A DNA stretch of 64,000 nt, from assembly GCA_046757565.1 (NCBI GenBank), contig JBHHYN010000001.1, positions 1 to 64,000 of the forward strand, in the 5' to 3' direction. The position numbers were made by a program, and so were the translations under genes. The notes beneath the pieces were generated by a model, which was given only the letters and a program-made list of their open reading frames with translations, did no database searches and was not told the origin of the DNA. Shown here piece after piece: positions 8,186-17,694 of the stretch. The DNA is from JBHHYN01 sp046757565 (GTDB lineage Bacteria > Pseudomonadota > Gammaproteobacteria > Eutrophobiales > Eutrophobiaceae). The first letter of the stretch is position 1; each line of letters opens with the position of its first letter.

Positions 8186-10132
8186 TTACTTCTTCTCGTC
8201 ATCGACCTCCTCGAACTCCGCGTCGACCACATTTTCCGCTTCTTTGTCTTCACCATCACCTTTCCCGGCATCCCGTGTCTGTTGTGCCTGTTCCTGTTCC
8301 TGCGCCTGCTCACTGGCCTGCTGATAGACGCGCTCCGCCAGCTTGCCCGATACTTCGGTAAGTTTCCTGGTCTTTTCTTCTATCGCCGCCTTGTCTTCTC
8401 CCTTGATGACTTCTTCCACCTCCATGATGGCAGCCTCGATAGCCTTCCTCTCCTGCTCTTCCACCTTGTCACCCAGCTCTTCCAGGGATTTTTTGCTGGC
8501 ATACGCAAGATTTTCAGCCATATTACGGGCCTCCACCAGCTCTTTTAACTCGCGGTCCTCTTCGGCATGGGCTTCGGCATCCTTGACCATTTTCTCAATC
8601 TCGTCATCGGAGAGTCCACTGGACGCCTTGATAACAATAGACTGTTCCTTGCCGGTTGCCTTGTCCTTGGCGGAAACGTTCAGGATACCATTGGCATCAA
8701 TATTAAATGCAACCTGAATCTGTGGTACCCCGCGCGGTGCAGGTGAAATATCGGTCAGATCGAACCTGCCCAGGGATTTGTTGCCGGTTGCCATCTCGCG
8801 TTCACCTTGAAGCACATGCACAGTCACCGCGGTCTGATTGTCCTCTGCGGTTGAAAAGGTCTGCTCGGCCTTGGTCGGGATAGTGGTATTCTTCTCGATA
8901 AGCTTGGTCGTCACACCACCCAGTGTTTCAATGCCCAGGGATAGCGGCGTCACATCGAGCAACAACACATCTTTGACATCGCCGCCGAGCACGCCGGCCT
9001 GAATTGCGGCGCCCGCGGCGACCGCCTCATCCGGATTGACATCCTTGCGGGCATCCTTTGCAAAGATCTCCTTCACCGCCTCCTGGACCTTGGGCATGCG
9101 TGTCTGGCCACCGACCAAAATGACATCATTAATATCGGCAGCGGATAATCCGGCATCTTTAAGGGCAATTTGACAGGGCTCTCTTGTCTTCTCGATCAGG
9201 TCCTCTACCAGAGACTCCAGTTTGGCCCGGGTCAATTTTATATTAAGATGTTTGGGTCCGCTGGCATCCGCAGTAATGTACGGCAGGTTCACATCGGTCT
9301 GCTGGCTGGACGAGAGTTCAATCTTTGCCTTCTCCGCCGCCTCCTTCAGCCGTTGCAGGGCCAGGGGGTCATTATGTAAGTCAATGCCCTGATCTTTCCT
9401 GAATTCATCGCACAGGAAATCAATGATGCGCAGGTCAAAGTCTTCACCGCCCAGGAAGGTATCTCCGTTGGTAGAGAGCACCTCAAACTGGTGTTCTCCA
9501 TCTATCTCGGCAATCTCTATGATGGAGATATCAAAGGTACCACCACCCAGATCGTAGACCGCAATCTTGGCATCGCCATGTTTCCTGTCCATACCATAGG
9601 CAAGCGCTGCAGCAGTCGGTTCATTAATAATGCGGCGCACATCAAGACCGGCAATACGGCCCGCATCCTTGGTTGCCTGGCGCTGTGAATCGTTAAAATA
9701 GGCGGGAACAGTGATAACCGCCTCCTTGATCTCTTCACCGAGATAATCCTCCGCCGTCTGCTTCATCTTCATGAGTACACGTGAAGAAATTTCCGGGGCA
9801 GCCATTTTCTTCCCTTTCACCTCGACCCAGGCGTCGCCGTTGTCCGCCTTAATGATCTTATAGGACACCATATGCATATCCTTTTGCACGACATCATCCT
9901 CGAAACGGCGCCCGATCAGGCGCTTGACCGCATACAGGGTATTATCCGGGTTGGTCACCGCCTGACGTTTGGCGGATTGTCCAACCAGGACTTCATCATC
10001 CTCGGTAAAGGCAATGATCGACGGAGTGGTCCTGCTACCCTCGCTGTTTTCAATGATTTTCGCCTGGCCACCTTCAAGTACGGCAACACAAGAGTTGGTC
10101 GTACCAAGGTCAATGCCGATTATCTTTCCCAT
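8186..10132 (-). CDS. dnaK: Chaperone DnaK (Hsp70)
   Basis: DnaK is the ATP-dependent cytoplasmic Hsp70 that binds unfolded segments with DnaJ and GrpE. At 648 residues it has normal length. The nucleotide-binding domain shows IGIDLGTTNSCVAV at the start, IINEPTAAALAYG and DLGGGTFDISI (about 170-205), and VILVGGQTRMP (about 340). The substrate-binding domain and helical lid follow, with an acidic C-terminus ending in EEVDDEKK. A sigma-32-like promoter candidate lies 70-100 bp upstream. grpE is 174 bp upstream on the same strand. Confidence 0.98.
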   Translation of the reverse strand: MGKIIGIDLGTTNSCVAVLEGGQAKIIENSEGSRTTPSIIAFTEDDEVLVGQSAKRQAVTNPDNTLYAVKRLIGRRFEDDVVQKDMHMVSYKIIKADNGDAWVEVKGKKMAAPEISSRVLMKMKQTAEDYLGEEIKEAVITVPAYFNDSQRQATKDAGRIAGLDVRRIINEPTAAALAYGMDRKHGDAKIAVYDLGGGTFDISIIEIAEIDGEHQFEVLSTNGDTFLGGEDFDLRIIDFLCDEFRKDQGIDLHNDPLALQRLKEAAEKAKIELSSSQQTDVNLPYITADASGPKHLNIKLTRAKLESLVEDLIEKTREPCQIALKDAGLSAADINDVILVGGQTRMPKVQEAVKEIFAKDARKDVNPDEAVAAGAAIQAGVLGGDVKDVLLLDVTPLSLGIETLGGVTTKLIEKNTTIPTKAEQTFSTAEDNQTAVTVHVLQGEREMATGNKSLGRFDLTDISPAPRGVPQIQVAFNIDANGILNVSAKDKATGKEQSIVIKASSGLSDDEIEKMVKDAEAHAEEDRELKELVEARNMAENLAYASKKSLEELGDKVEEQERKAIEAAIMEVEEVIKGEDKAAIEEKTRKLTEVSGKLAERVYQQASEQAQEQEQAQQTRDAGKGDGEDKEAENVVDAEFEEVDDEKK

Positions 10133-10203
10133 GGTTTTCCTCTCCAGAATTCCTAAGTAGTTAATGTTTAAAGAAAAATTATGGTACTTCGCGTTATTGT
10201 GTA

Positions 10204-10231
10204 TATTTGGGCAACACCCTGGAAATTCAAC
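10204..10231 (-). promoter_or_regulatory. Candidate sigma-32 (heat-shock) promoter for dnaK
   Basis: Read on the minus strand, GTTGAATTT is followed after a 14-base spacer by CCCAAATA, close to the sigma-32 consensus CTTGAAA / CCCCATNT with an allowed spacing. It ends 71 bp before the dnaK start codon. The assignment rests on sequence similarity and on dnaK being a classical sigma-32 target. Confidence 0.5.
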
Positions 10232-10306
10232 CCCTGTTTACCTGTAAATCCATCGATTCTTCCCACCGTCAATCGTGACCGGCCCAATGCCTGGGCAGGC
10301 CCATAT

Positions 10307-10948
10307 CTATTTGGCGACGATCACCATGGCGGGGCGCACCAGTCTCCCGTTCAATTCATAGCCTTTTTGCATAACACTGATAACTGTCCCGGATTCCACC
10401 TTTTTATCATCCTGCATTGATACCGCTTCATGTTTTTCCGGGTTAAATTTCTCGTCCCGGGGGTCAATAACCATTACACCGAATTTCATCAAGGTATCGA
10501 GAAATTTCTGTAAGGTGAGGTTCATTCCCTCTCTCAAAGCGGTGCTATCGTTAGCGTCATCTGACGCCGAGATACCAAGCTCCATGCTGTCAATGACCGG
10601 AAGCAATTCTTTAAGAAATCGATCCAGCGCATACTTATGGGCGTTTTCGATATCGCGTTGGGTCCGCTTTCGCAGATTTTCCATTTCTGCATGGGCCCGC
10701 ATTGCCTTATCGATATTTTCATCGGCCTGTTGCCGGAGATTTTCGATCGTCTGCTTGAGGGCCTCTATATCAAGCTCGTCAGCAAGAGTTACGACACCGT
10801 TCCCATCTTCAGACCGGGATATGGCGGCCTGCTGCTCTTCCCCGTTTCCCGGAGAACCCCCGTCCACAGACGCTTCAGCAGTGACTGCCTGTCCCTCCGC
10901 AACATCGACATGCGCCTGTTTCTGTCTGTTTTTTCGTTTTTCAGTCAT
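10307..10948 (-). CDS. grpE: Nucleotide exchange factor GrpE
   Basis: GrpE releases ADP from DnaK. The 213-residue protein has a long, low-complexity N-terminal region (about 1-60), the dimerising long helix (about 65-125, including AMRAHAEMENLRKRTQRDIENAHKYA split by no breaks), and the C-terminal beta domain with FNPEKHEAVS and YELNGRLVRPAMVIVAK. The ATG at 10948 follows GAGGGAG immediately upstream and is preferred over a TTG four codons earlier. It is transcribed toward dnaK and follows hrcA by about 90 bp. Confidence 0.95.
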   Translation of the reverse strand: MTEKRKNRQKQAHVDVAEGQAVTAEASVDGGSPGNGEEQQAAISRSEDGNGVVTLADELDIEALKQTIENLRQQADENIDKAMRAHAEMENLRKRTQRDIENAHKYALDRFLKELLPVIDSMELGISASDDANDSTALREGMNLTLQKFLDTLMKFGVMVIDPRDEKFNPEKHEAVSMQDDKKVESGTVISVMQKGYELNGRLVRPAMVIVAK

Positions 10949-11040
10949 GGTCTCCCTCAAGAAATTTACTCGATGAACTCACTACATGCCCCCTACTGCG
11001 GGCTGCAAAACAGGTATCTCTGCTGTCTGGAAATGGGGGA

Positions 11041-12099
11041 TTAATGAGATGAATTCAAGGCGGTTCCCAACATTTTTGCAGTGATATCCACAATGGGAAT
11101 GACCCGTTCATAATCCATTCTTGTGGGTCCAAGCACGCCAAGCACACCCAGAATCTTGCCATTGACTTCATAAGGGGAGGTAACAACACTACATTCATCC
11201 AGCACCTCGTAACCTGATTCTTCGCCAATGAATATCTGCACCCCCTTGGCATGAATTGCCTGTTCAAGCAGGTGCAGGATATCGCGTTTCTGGTTAAAGC
11301 TTTCAAATAACTTCTTCAGTGTCTCCACATTGCAGAGTTCAGCCACATTCATCAGATTGGTCTGGCCGGCGAGGATATAATCATCTTTAGGTTCGGTCTG
11401 GACAAAGGCCTTCTGCGCCATTTCAATCGCAGCCTGCATGCTCGTATTGACATCGTTTCTCATCTCTTCAAGTTCTCTCAGGATCTCTCTGCGCACCTTG
11501 TGCAGGTCCTTACCGGAATACATGGCATTCAGATAATTCGATGCCTGCTTCAATTCAGATGGGGTATAGCGGCGATTTGTATGGATGATGCGGTTCTGGA
11601 TCTCCTGGTCGCTCACCACCAGAATCACCAATACCCGGTTATCCGACAAAGAGACGAACTCTACCTGGCGCAATTCCGGGTGCTCATTTCGCGGCAACAT
11701 GACGATACCGGCAAGTCTGGTGATCTCAGACAACATCGAGGAGGTGCGTTCCACCAAATGCTGCACATCATCACCCGAATCCAGTTCCCTCGCGATGCGC
11801 TCGACCGCAGCACTATCCAGCTCATCGACCCGTAACAGACTGTCGACAAACAGGCGGTAGCCTTTTACTGTCGGCACACGGCCAGACGAGGTATGCGGGG
11901 AATTCAGTAAACCCAGATCTTCCAGATCAGCCATGGTATTGCGGATGGTTGCGGGACTCAGGTCAAGACTGGTATCCCGGGCCAGTGTCCGCGACCCCAC
12001 CGGCTGGCCATCCACAATAAAATGCTCCACCAGCGCCCTGAAAAGATGTAGGCTACGCACTGATAGCTGTGCTGTGTTAGTGGGTGACGGTCTCGACAT
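11041..12099 (-). CDS. hrcA: Heat-inducible transcription repressor HrcA
   Basis: HrcA binds CIRCE operators and represses chaperone genes. The 352-residue protein starts with a winged-helix DNA-binding domain (about 10-85, containing GSRTLARDTSLDLSPATIRNTMADLEDLG, of which RTLARDTSLDLSPATIRN is the recognition region) and HTSSGRVPTVKGYR, then a GAF-like domain and the dimerisation insert to the C-terminus (GVLGPTRMDYERVIPIVD). HrcA is absent from enterics but present in several other gammaproteobacterial lineages. It heads the leftward block hrcA, grpE, dnaK, dnaJ. I saw no CIRCE element in the gaps before hrcA, grpE, dnaK or dnaJ. It is divergent from nadK. Confidence 0.95.
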   Translation of the reverse strand: MSRPSPTNTAQLSVRSLHLFRALVEHFIVDGQPVGSRTLARDTSLDLSPATIRNTMADLEDLGLLNSPHTSSGRVPTVKGYRLFVDSLLRVDELDSAAVERIARELDSGDDVQHLVERTSSMLSEITRLAGIVMLPRNEHPELRQVEFVSLSDNRVLVILVVSDQEIQNRIIHTNRRYTPSELKQASNYLNAMYSGKDLHKVRREILRELEEMRNDVNTSMQAAIEMAQKAFVQTEPKDDYILAGQTNLMNVAELCNVETLKKLFESFNQKRDILHLLEQAIHAKGVQIFIGEESGYEVLDECSVVTSPYEVNGKILGVLGVLGPTRMDYERVIPIVDITAKMLGTALNSSH

Positions 12100-12225
12100 T
12101 TCTCTTCGGCAATTATTAAATAACTACAAAAATCTAGCATTCCCTGAATCAGACTGCAAAACAATATTGGCGGATGACTCTGTCCATGTTAGTTTTTCCC
12201 CTCAGAAACCAGGAATTCCGGTGAA

Positions 12226-13086
12226 ATGTTTAAACGAATTGCCTTGATTACCAATATTAGCGGCACGCAAATCGCGGATACACTGCAAACCGTGGCCCGT
12301 TTCCTCCTGTCCCGTGGCATTCATATTGTCCTGGATGAGGCCTGCGCCGAATTATTGCCCGATTCAGGGCTGAAATCCGTCTCCGCTGAACAATTACCCC
12401 TGGAATGCGATATGGCCATTGCCATTGGTGGTGACGGCACCATGCTCAAGGCATCCAGACTGCTGGCGGATTATGACGTACCACTCCTGGGGATTAACCG
12501 CGGCCGATTGGGCTTCCTGGCGGATATCCCCGCCGACTCCGTCGAACAGCACCTGGAGCGGATACTGGAGGGTGACTTTGTGGAAGATGAGCGCTTCCAA
12601 CTCCACTGCCAGGTCGACCGTGGGAATAAGACTATCATAAAAAGCAATGCCTTTAACGATGTCATCATTCAGAGATGGAATATTGCAAAACTGATCGAAC
12701 TGAGGACCTATGTCGACACAAAATTGCTCAATTCACAACGCTCTGACGGCATGATCATCGCTTCACCCACCGGCTCCACTGCGTATGCCCTGTCTGGAGG
12801 CGGCCCTATCCTGCATCCGTCCCTGGATGCCCTGGTACTCGTCCCAATCTGTCCCCATACGCTGAGTAACCGGCCCATTGTCATTGGCGGCAACAGCCGT
12901 ATTGAGATCGTGATCGGTACTCCGGAAATTGATCACGCCCGGCTGACCTGCGATGGTGAAATTGAGTGTGAACTGTCCACCGGTGATCGTGTCATTGTCC
13001 ATAAAAAAGATAAAACCATCCGCCTTATCCACCCGGCAGGGCATGATCATTTCAACATTCTGCGTGCAAAACTGCAGTGGGGCTAA
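12226..13086 (+). CDS. nadK: NAD kinase
   Basis: NadK phosphorylates NAD to NADP in the cytoplasm. The 286-residue protein carries the invariant GGDGT motif (68-72) and, near 180, SPTGSTAYALSGGG, the NAD-binding loop. The C-terminal sequence VILVP-like ALVLVPICPHTLSNRP and TCDGE are typical. GGTGA lies 3-7 bases before the ATG. The gene starts 126 bp from the divergent hrcA and is followed 43 bp later by recN; the nadK-recN pairing beside hrcA-grpE is conserved in gammaproteobacteria. Confidence 0.96.
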   Translation: MFKRIALITNISGTQIADTLQTVARFLLSRGIHIVLDEACAELLPDSGLKSVSAEQLPLECDMAIAIGGDGTMLKASRLLADYDVPLLGINRGRLGFLADIPADSVEQHLERILEGDFVEDERFQLHCQVDRGNKTIIKSNAFNDVIIQRWNIAKLIELRTYVDTKLLNSQRSDGMIIASPTGSTAYALSGGGPILHPSLDALVLVPICPHTLSNRPIVIGGNSRIEIVIGTPEIDHARLTCDGEIECELSTGDRVIVHKKDKTIRLIHPAGHDHFNILRAKLQWG

Positions 13087-13129
13087 TGCTTCGCAACCCT
13101 GACGAGATTGTTCACCCTTGCCTCGACGT

Positions 13130-14791
13130 ATGTTAAAGCAACTCAATATCCACAACTTTGCAATTATTGAGGAACTGGAGCTGCTGTTCCGTCCGGGTCT
13201 GACGGTCTTTACCGGCGAAACCGGCGCCGGGAAGTCTATTCTGGTCGATGCCCTGGGCCTGGTACTGGGCGATCGCGCGGACAGCAGCATTATCCGGGAA
13301 GCCTGTCAACGCGCGGAAATTACAGCAATTTTTGACATAAAGGGAAACGCTAACATTATCTCAATACTGCATGATCAGGCCATGGAGGCAGAGGGCCATG
13401 AACTACACATACGCCGGGTAATCAGTAAAGACGGCCGTTCGCGGGGCTACGTCAACAACAGCCCGGCGACAGTACAACTGTTGCAAACCCTCGGAGAGAA
13501 TCTGGTCGATATCCACGGCCAACACACTCACCAGTCACTCACGAAACGGGACATACAGCGTGACCTGCTGGATGAATTTGGCGTCCATGCCAAGGAACTG
13601 GCAAAGGTGGCCACTGCCTGCAACGACTGGAATGAAGCTACGACACGTCTCGCAGCGCTGCAGGGCAACACCGATACGGATGCAACCCGGTCGCTGTTGC
13701 GCTATCAGATCCAGGAACTGGAGACGCTTGACCCCAGACAAGATGAATACGACAGGCTCGGAGAAGAGTACAAACGGCTGGCAAACGCCAGTCACCTCGT
13801 GGAAACGGTACAAAAGGCCCTGTACGGATTTTACGAAGATGAACATTCCGTTTACTCGCAAATAAACAAAATGCTGAGCGATCTGCGGGAATGCCGGAAA
13901 TTTGATGAATCGCTCGGTAACATCACCCCGATTCTGGATGATGCCTGCATTCAACTCAGTGAAGCCGGAGATGAATTGCGTGCCTATCTGGAGACGCTGC
14001 ATGTCGATCCCGTACGGCTGCAGAAAGTGGAGGAACGATTGTCAGATTTGCACGAAATGGCCCGCAAACACCAGGTGCAAGCCCAACAACTGACTGAGCA
14101 CCTGCACAGGCTGAAGGAAAAATTAAAGGCGATGGAAAACAGTGAACAGATTATCTGCGGTTTACAAGAGCAACAGCAGCTGGCGATGGAACAGTATCGA
14201 TATGCTACCCGGATGTTGCACCAGTGCCGAAAAAAAGCGGCCGGTAAGATGTCCACCGACATCACGGCAAAACTGAAGGAATTGGGAATGCCCGACGGCC
14301 AGTTTGAAATTACCGTTAACAGCAGTAATGATCCAAAGCCGAAACCGTCGGGAAACGACCAGATTGAGTTTCTGGTCAATATAAATCCGGGTCAGGCCCT
14401 GCAATCCTTACGGAAAGTCGCTTCCGGTGGTGAGTTGTCGCGCATCAGTCTTGCCATCCAGGTGATTGGCAGTAGCTACAAGGGCATCCCGTCTCTCGTG
14501 TTTGATGAAATTGATGCAGGTATCGGCGGTGGTGTCGCGGAAATTGTTGGCCAGCAGTTACACGCGCTCGCCGAACGGCGTCAGGTCTTCTGCGTGACCC
14601 ATCTCCCTCAAGTCGCCTCCCAGGGAGACCACCACCTGCAGGTAAAGAAATCATCCAACAAGACCACAACACGAACCGGGGTAAATACCCTCAGTGGAGA
14701 ACAGCGTGTCGACGAAATTGCACGCATGTTAGGCGGTGTGAACATCACCGCTCAGAGCCGCCGGCATGCAGAAGAGATGCTTTCCGGTTGA
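13130..14791 (+). CDS. recN: DNA repair protein RecN
   Basis: RecN is an SMC-like ATPase that acts early in double-strand-break repair. The 553-residue protein has Walker A GETGAGKS at 29-36, a coiled coil through the middle (about 150-360), the ABC signature in ASGGELSRISLAIQ (about 425-440) and Walker B LVFDEIDAGIGG (about 460). The ATG at 13130 gives the usual start, MLKQLNIHNFAI; an upstream in-frame TTG at 13118 is less likely. No LexA box could be identified with confidence upstream. Confidence 0.96.
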   Translation: MLKQLNIHNFAIIEELELLFRPGLTVFTGETGAGKSILVDALGLVLGDRADSSIIREACQRAEITAIFDIKGNANIISILHDQAMEAEGHELHIRRVISKDGRSRGYVNNSPATVQLLQTLGENLVDIHGQHTHQSLTKRDIQRDLLDEFGVHAKELAKVATACNDWNEATTRLAALQGNTDTDATRSLLRYQIQELETLDPRQDEYDRLGEEYKRLANASHLVETVQKALYGFYEDEHSVYSQINKMLSDLRECRKFDESLGNITPILDDACIQLSEAGDELRAYLETLHVDPVRLQKVEERLSDLHEMARKHQVQAQQLTEHLHRLKEKLKAMENSEQIICGLQEQQQLAMEQYRYATRMLHQCRKKAAGKMSTDITAKLKELGMPDGQFEITVNSSNDPKPKPSGNDQIEFLVNINPGQALQSLRKVASGGELSRISLAIQVIGSSYKGIPSLVFDEIDAGIGGGVAEIVGQQLHALAERRQVFCVTHLPQVASQGDHHLQVKKSSNKTTTRTGVNTLSGEQRVDEIARMLGGVNITAQSRRHAEEMLSG

Positions 14792-15198
14792 CACCGCGCC
14801 GAGCACAACACCCTGTATGAAATGGCGAGTAATTCAGACCAGGCGCACTGCTGCACGTAAATATGACGCAAGAGCCTGGTTAGATAACGTTTTTTTTATA
14901 AGCGTCAAATAATTGACTTCCCACTTGGGATGGATCTGGAACTTATTCCAAGCTTTTTCTGCCTAAACAGGGTAAACTAAAGAAAGGTGATTGCAGGAAT
15001 AACATAAATTTAAATTGGCATATTTCTTGAGTATCATTTAATGCCGAATTTATGCCTTAGGTAGTCAAGTAATCAAAACAGATGCCGTTAACATGGTCAT
15101 AGTTGATCGATCATGACAGCATGGCGAAATAATAACAGAACCAGGTAGCGAGAGGAGAAACGGTAAAAAAGTGAGTAGTTTCATTAACGAGGCTGTGT
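14792..15198. other. Intergenic region between recN and a hydrolase gene
   Basis: About 400 AT-richer bases without a supported gene. An eight-T run at 14890-14897 could mark recN termination, but I find no convincing stem in front of it. The hydrolase promoter presumably lies in the right half. Confidence 0.4.
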
Positions 15199-16467
15199 AT
15201 GCATACAAAGGTAATAGCGCCGGCTTATCTACCCGTCACCCTGTTAAGGGGGTTGACTGCTATTGCTGTGCTTGTCTATTGCCTGGCCTATATATCGAAT
15301 GTTCCCGCCGCTGATCCTATACGGATCGCTTACGCTGCAAAAACAACCAATCATCTACCCCAACCCCATGTGCCGGGAAGGCTGGTAAATGTCGGCACGC
15401 ACCGGCTGCATATTGATTGCCGGGGCAGTGGCAGACCGACTGTTGTTGTTGACGCCGGCCTGGGCGCAATCTCGCTGGAATGGACCCGGATTCAGGCGGC
15501 GATAGCGAAGCGTACCCGCATCTGTCTGTATGATCGGGCAGGCTATGGCTACAGCGACCCCGGTCCCCTTCCGCGCACCAGCTCATATATCGTCGATGAA
15601 CTCTATCACCTGCTGATGAATGCCCGGATTAAGGGGCCATTTATTCTGGTAGGGCACTCCTTCGGTGGTTATAACATGCAGTTATTTGCCAGCCGTTATC
15701 CCCATATTAGCGCCGGAGTAGTTCTGGTCGACTCATCGCATATAGATCAATACAGGCGCTTTCTGGCGCAACCGATTCATGTGAAGACATCTCCTCCCAA
15801 CAGGACAAAACTCGGCATTGTGAGATTTTCGCCACCACCCATCCATCCGCACCTTCCTGAGGAAGTTCGTAACGAAATCCTGGGCCTGATGTTAAGGCAG
15901 CCGATGCGCTACGCGATGGCATATGAATTCTATAACTTCAGACAAAGTGCTAAAGAGGTCAGGGAAGGCGGCCCCTTTCCCAATGTTCCCCTGCTTGTAC
16001 TGACCAGAGGTAAACGGGTATATCCTTATACCCATAAGGGCGATCTCATGAGGACGCTGTGGATGCAGTTACAGACTGAGCTTTCCGAACGCAGCCAATT
16101 TTCGGCACATGCCATTGCCGACAAGAGCGGCCATTTTATTCATCTGGACCAACCGCAACTGGTCATCGATGCCATTTCCATGGTCATTGGCGTAGTTAAA
16201 TATCAATCTGTCAAAAGAAGCCATCCTGCAGAGGCAAAACTGGTGCTGGAACCCAGGTGGTATGATTTCATAGATGTGACCTGGAAATCCAATCATCTCT
16301 ATCATGACCCCGTACTTAGTTATTTGTATCCGGAAACCGGTAACCAAAACGAGCATACGATATATGCTGGTCCGCTGGCGATGCCTGTCTTCCTTCCAGC
16401 AGGAAAACCCGACTCTAAATTATTGACATTTGTCAGCAGGGAATCTCTGGTCAGGCGCTACCAGTAG
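15199..16467 (+). CDS. Exported alpha/beta-hydrolase with C-terminal extension
   Basis: The 422-residue protein begins with a hydrophobic segment (about 14-36, ending near SNVPAA) that may be a signal peptide or membrane anchor. An alpha/beta-hydrolase fold follows (about 60-330): the oxyanion region VVVDAGLGAISLEW, the nucleophile elbow GHSFGG, and the catalytic His in DKSGHFIHLDQP near residue 315. Substrate is unknown; esterase or lipase-like activity is the family inference. Roughly 90 residues after the fold (from about 335), rich in Tyr and His, have no recognisable domain. The gene stands alone between recN and the convergent fur. Confidence 0.8.
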   Translation: MHTKVIAPAYLPVTLLRGLTAIAVLVYCLAYISNVPAADPIRIAYAAKTTNHLPQPHVPGRLVNVGTHRLHIDCRGSGRPTVVVDAGLGAISLEWTRIQAAIAKRTRICLYDRAGYGYSDPGPLPRTSSYIVDELYHLLMNARIKGPFILVGHSFGGYNMQLFASRYPHISAGVVLVDSSHIDQYRRFLAQPIHVKTSPPNRTKLGIVRFSPPPIHPHLPEEVRNEILGLMLRQPMRYAMAYEFYNFRQSAKEVREGGPFPNVPLLVLTRGKRVYPYTHKGDLMRTLWMQLQTELSERSQFSAHAIADKSGHFIHLDQPQLVIDAISMVIGVVKYQSVKRSHPAEAKLVLEPRWYDFIDVTWKSNHLYHDPVLSYLYPETGNQNEHTIYAGPLAMPVFLPAGKPDSKLLTFVSRESLVRRYQ

Positions 16468-16539
16468 ATCTGTATTTAGAACCTATCTCAAAACCTCCGC
16501 TATGACGTAATAAAGCGATCTCTGGAAATAGCGCAAAAG

Positions 16540-16941
16540 TCATTCCTTGGGCCGCACATAAAGCACCAGGCTGTGATCTTCCAGCACATATCCGTTTTTT
16601 TCGGCAATATTCTTCTGCAATTCCTCTATCTCTTCGCTTTCAAATTCGATGACCTTGCCCGTTTTAAGACAAACCATATGATCGTGGTGCCCGCCCCGAT
16701 TGACCTCGAAAACCGAATGGCCAGAATCAAAATTGTGACGGGTCACCAATCCGGCCGTTTCGAATTGCGTCAGAACGCGATACACAGTGGCCAAACCAAC
16801 CTCCTCACCCGCCTGCAGCAATGCCTTGTAGACATCCTCGGCACTGACATGTCTAAGCTCGGATTCCTCCAATACTTCAAGTATTCGCAGGCGTGGAAGA
16901 GTCGCCTTCAAACCCACATTCTTCAGATCTTTAGATTCCAT
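16540..16941 (-). CDS. fur: Ferric uptake regulator Fur
   Basis: Fur represses iron-uptake genes when loaded with Fe(II). The 133-residue protein has the winged helix (1-80, with ATVYRVLTQFETAGLV) and the metal site GGHHDHMVC (83-91). The usual CxxC is CLKT here, so the second structural zinc Cys is absent. The short C-terminus has no further Cys pair. Pseudomonas-type Fur proteins share this trait, so function need not be impaired. Divergent from bamE across 155 bp, the standard gammaproteobacterial arrangement. Confidence 0.96.
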   Translation of the reverse strand: MESKDLKNVGLKATLPRLRILEVLEESELRHVSAEDVYKALLQAGEEVGLATVYRVLTQFETAGLVTRHNFDSGHSVFEVNRGGHHDHMVCLKTGKVIEFESEEIEELQKNIAEKNGYVLEDHSLVLYVRPKE

Positions 16942-17096
16942 AGTGCATTACGTTTGCGGGTAAAATCAGTTTAAATAGTGTGATGAGGCAAGTATAGCCA
17001 AACTCCATGCGTCTGTCGTTACGCGACGTGATTAGCTGGTGAGTTAATAAGGTCAATACGCTACAATCCGGATCCTTGATAATAGAGAATAGTGCT

Positions 17097-17687
17097 ATGT
17101 TATTTCGTTCTTTCTTCCCTGCGTTAATCATTCTGGTGGCAACTGCTGGTTGTTTCCACAATGATGGTGAGTTCAAATTGCCCGGTGTATACCGGTTGGA
17201 TGTCCAGCAGGGCAATGTAATAGAACAGGAGATGATAGATAAACTCAAGCCCGGTATGCTTAAAAACCAGGTGCGTTTCATCATGGGGACACCGGCAGTG
17301 ATTGATCCATTTCATCCGGATCGCTGGGATTACATCTACACCTTCTCGAAAGGGGGAGGCAAGCGCAAGCGTTTGCATGTAACGCTCCATTTCAAGGAAG
17401 ACAAACTCACCTATCTCGACGGAGATATCGTCAGTGCACTGAGAAAACCGTCGGAAGAGGTAAAAAAACAGTCGCAAACCGTTGATGTGCCACTCGGGAC
17501 GAAACAGGAGAAAAAAGGGTTTTTCAGCAAGATGCTGGGAGTCCTGCCCTTTGTCGGCGATGATGAACCATCCCCTACCGAGCCCCCTGAGAACAAGGAT
17601 AAAACAACAAAATCCGGGCCTGGAACCACTACACCTTCGGCCGATAGCGGGAATCGCGAAAAGAGAACAGACACGCCCGATAAATAA
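17097..17687 (+). CDS. bamE: BAM-complex lipoprotein BamE (OmlA) with long C-terminal tail
   Basis: BamE is an outer-membrane lipoprotein that stabilises the BamA-BamD assembly machine for outer-membrane proteins. The lipobox ATAGC gives Cys19. The BamE fold covers about 25-115, with YRLDVQQGNVI, IDKLKPGMLKNQVRFIMGTP and DRWDYIYTF, all typical. Family members are usually near 110-120 residues; this one has 196, with a tail from about 120 that is rich in Lys, Pro, Thr and Ser and probably disordered. An open frame upstream of the ATG at 17097 is not needed because the signal peptide starts there. Confidence 0.92.
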   Translation: MLFRSFFPALIILVATAGCFHNDGEFKLPGVYRLDVQQGNVIEQEMIDKLKPGMLKNQVRFIMGTPAVIDPFHPDRWDYIYTFSKGGGKRKRLHVTLHFKEDKLTYLDGDIVSALRKPSEEVKKQSQTVDVPLGTKQEKKGFFSKMLGVLPFVGDDEPSPTEPPENKDKTTKSGPGTTTPSADSGNREKRTDTPDK

Positions 17688-17694
17688 AGGGTGC

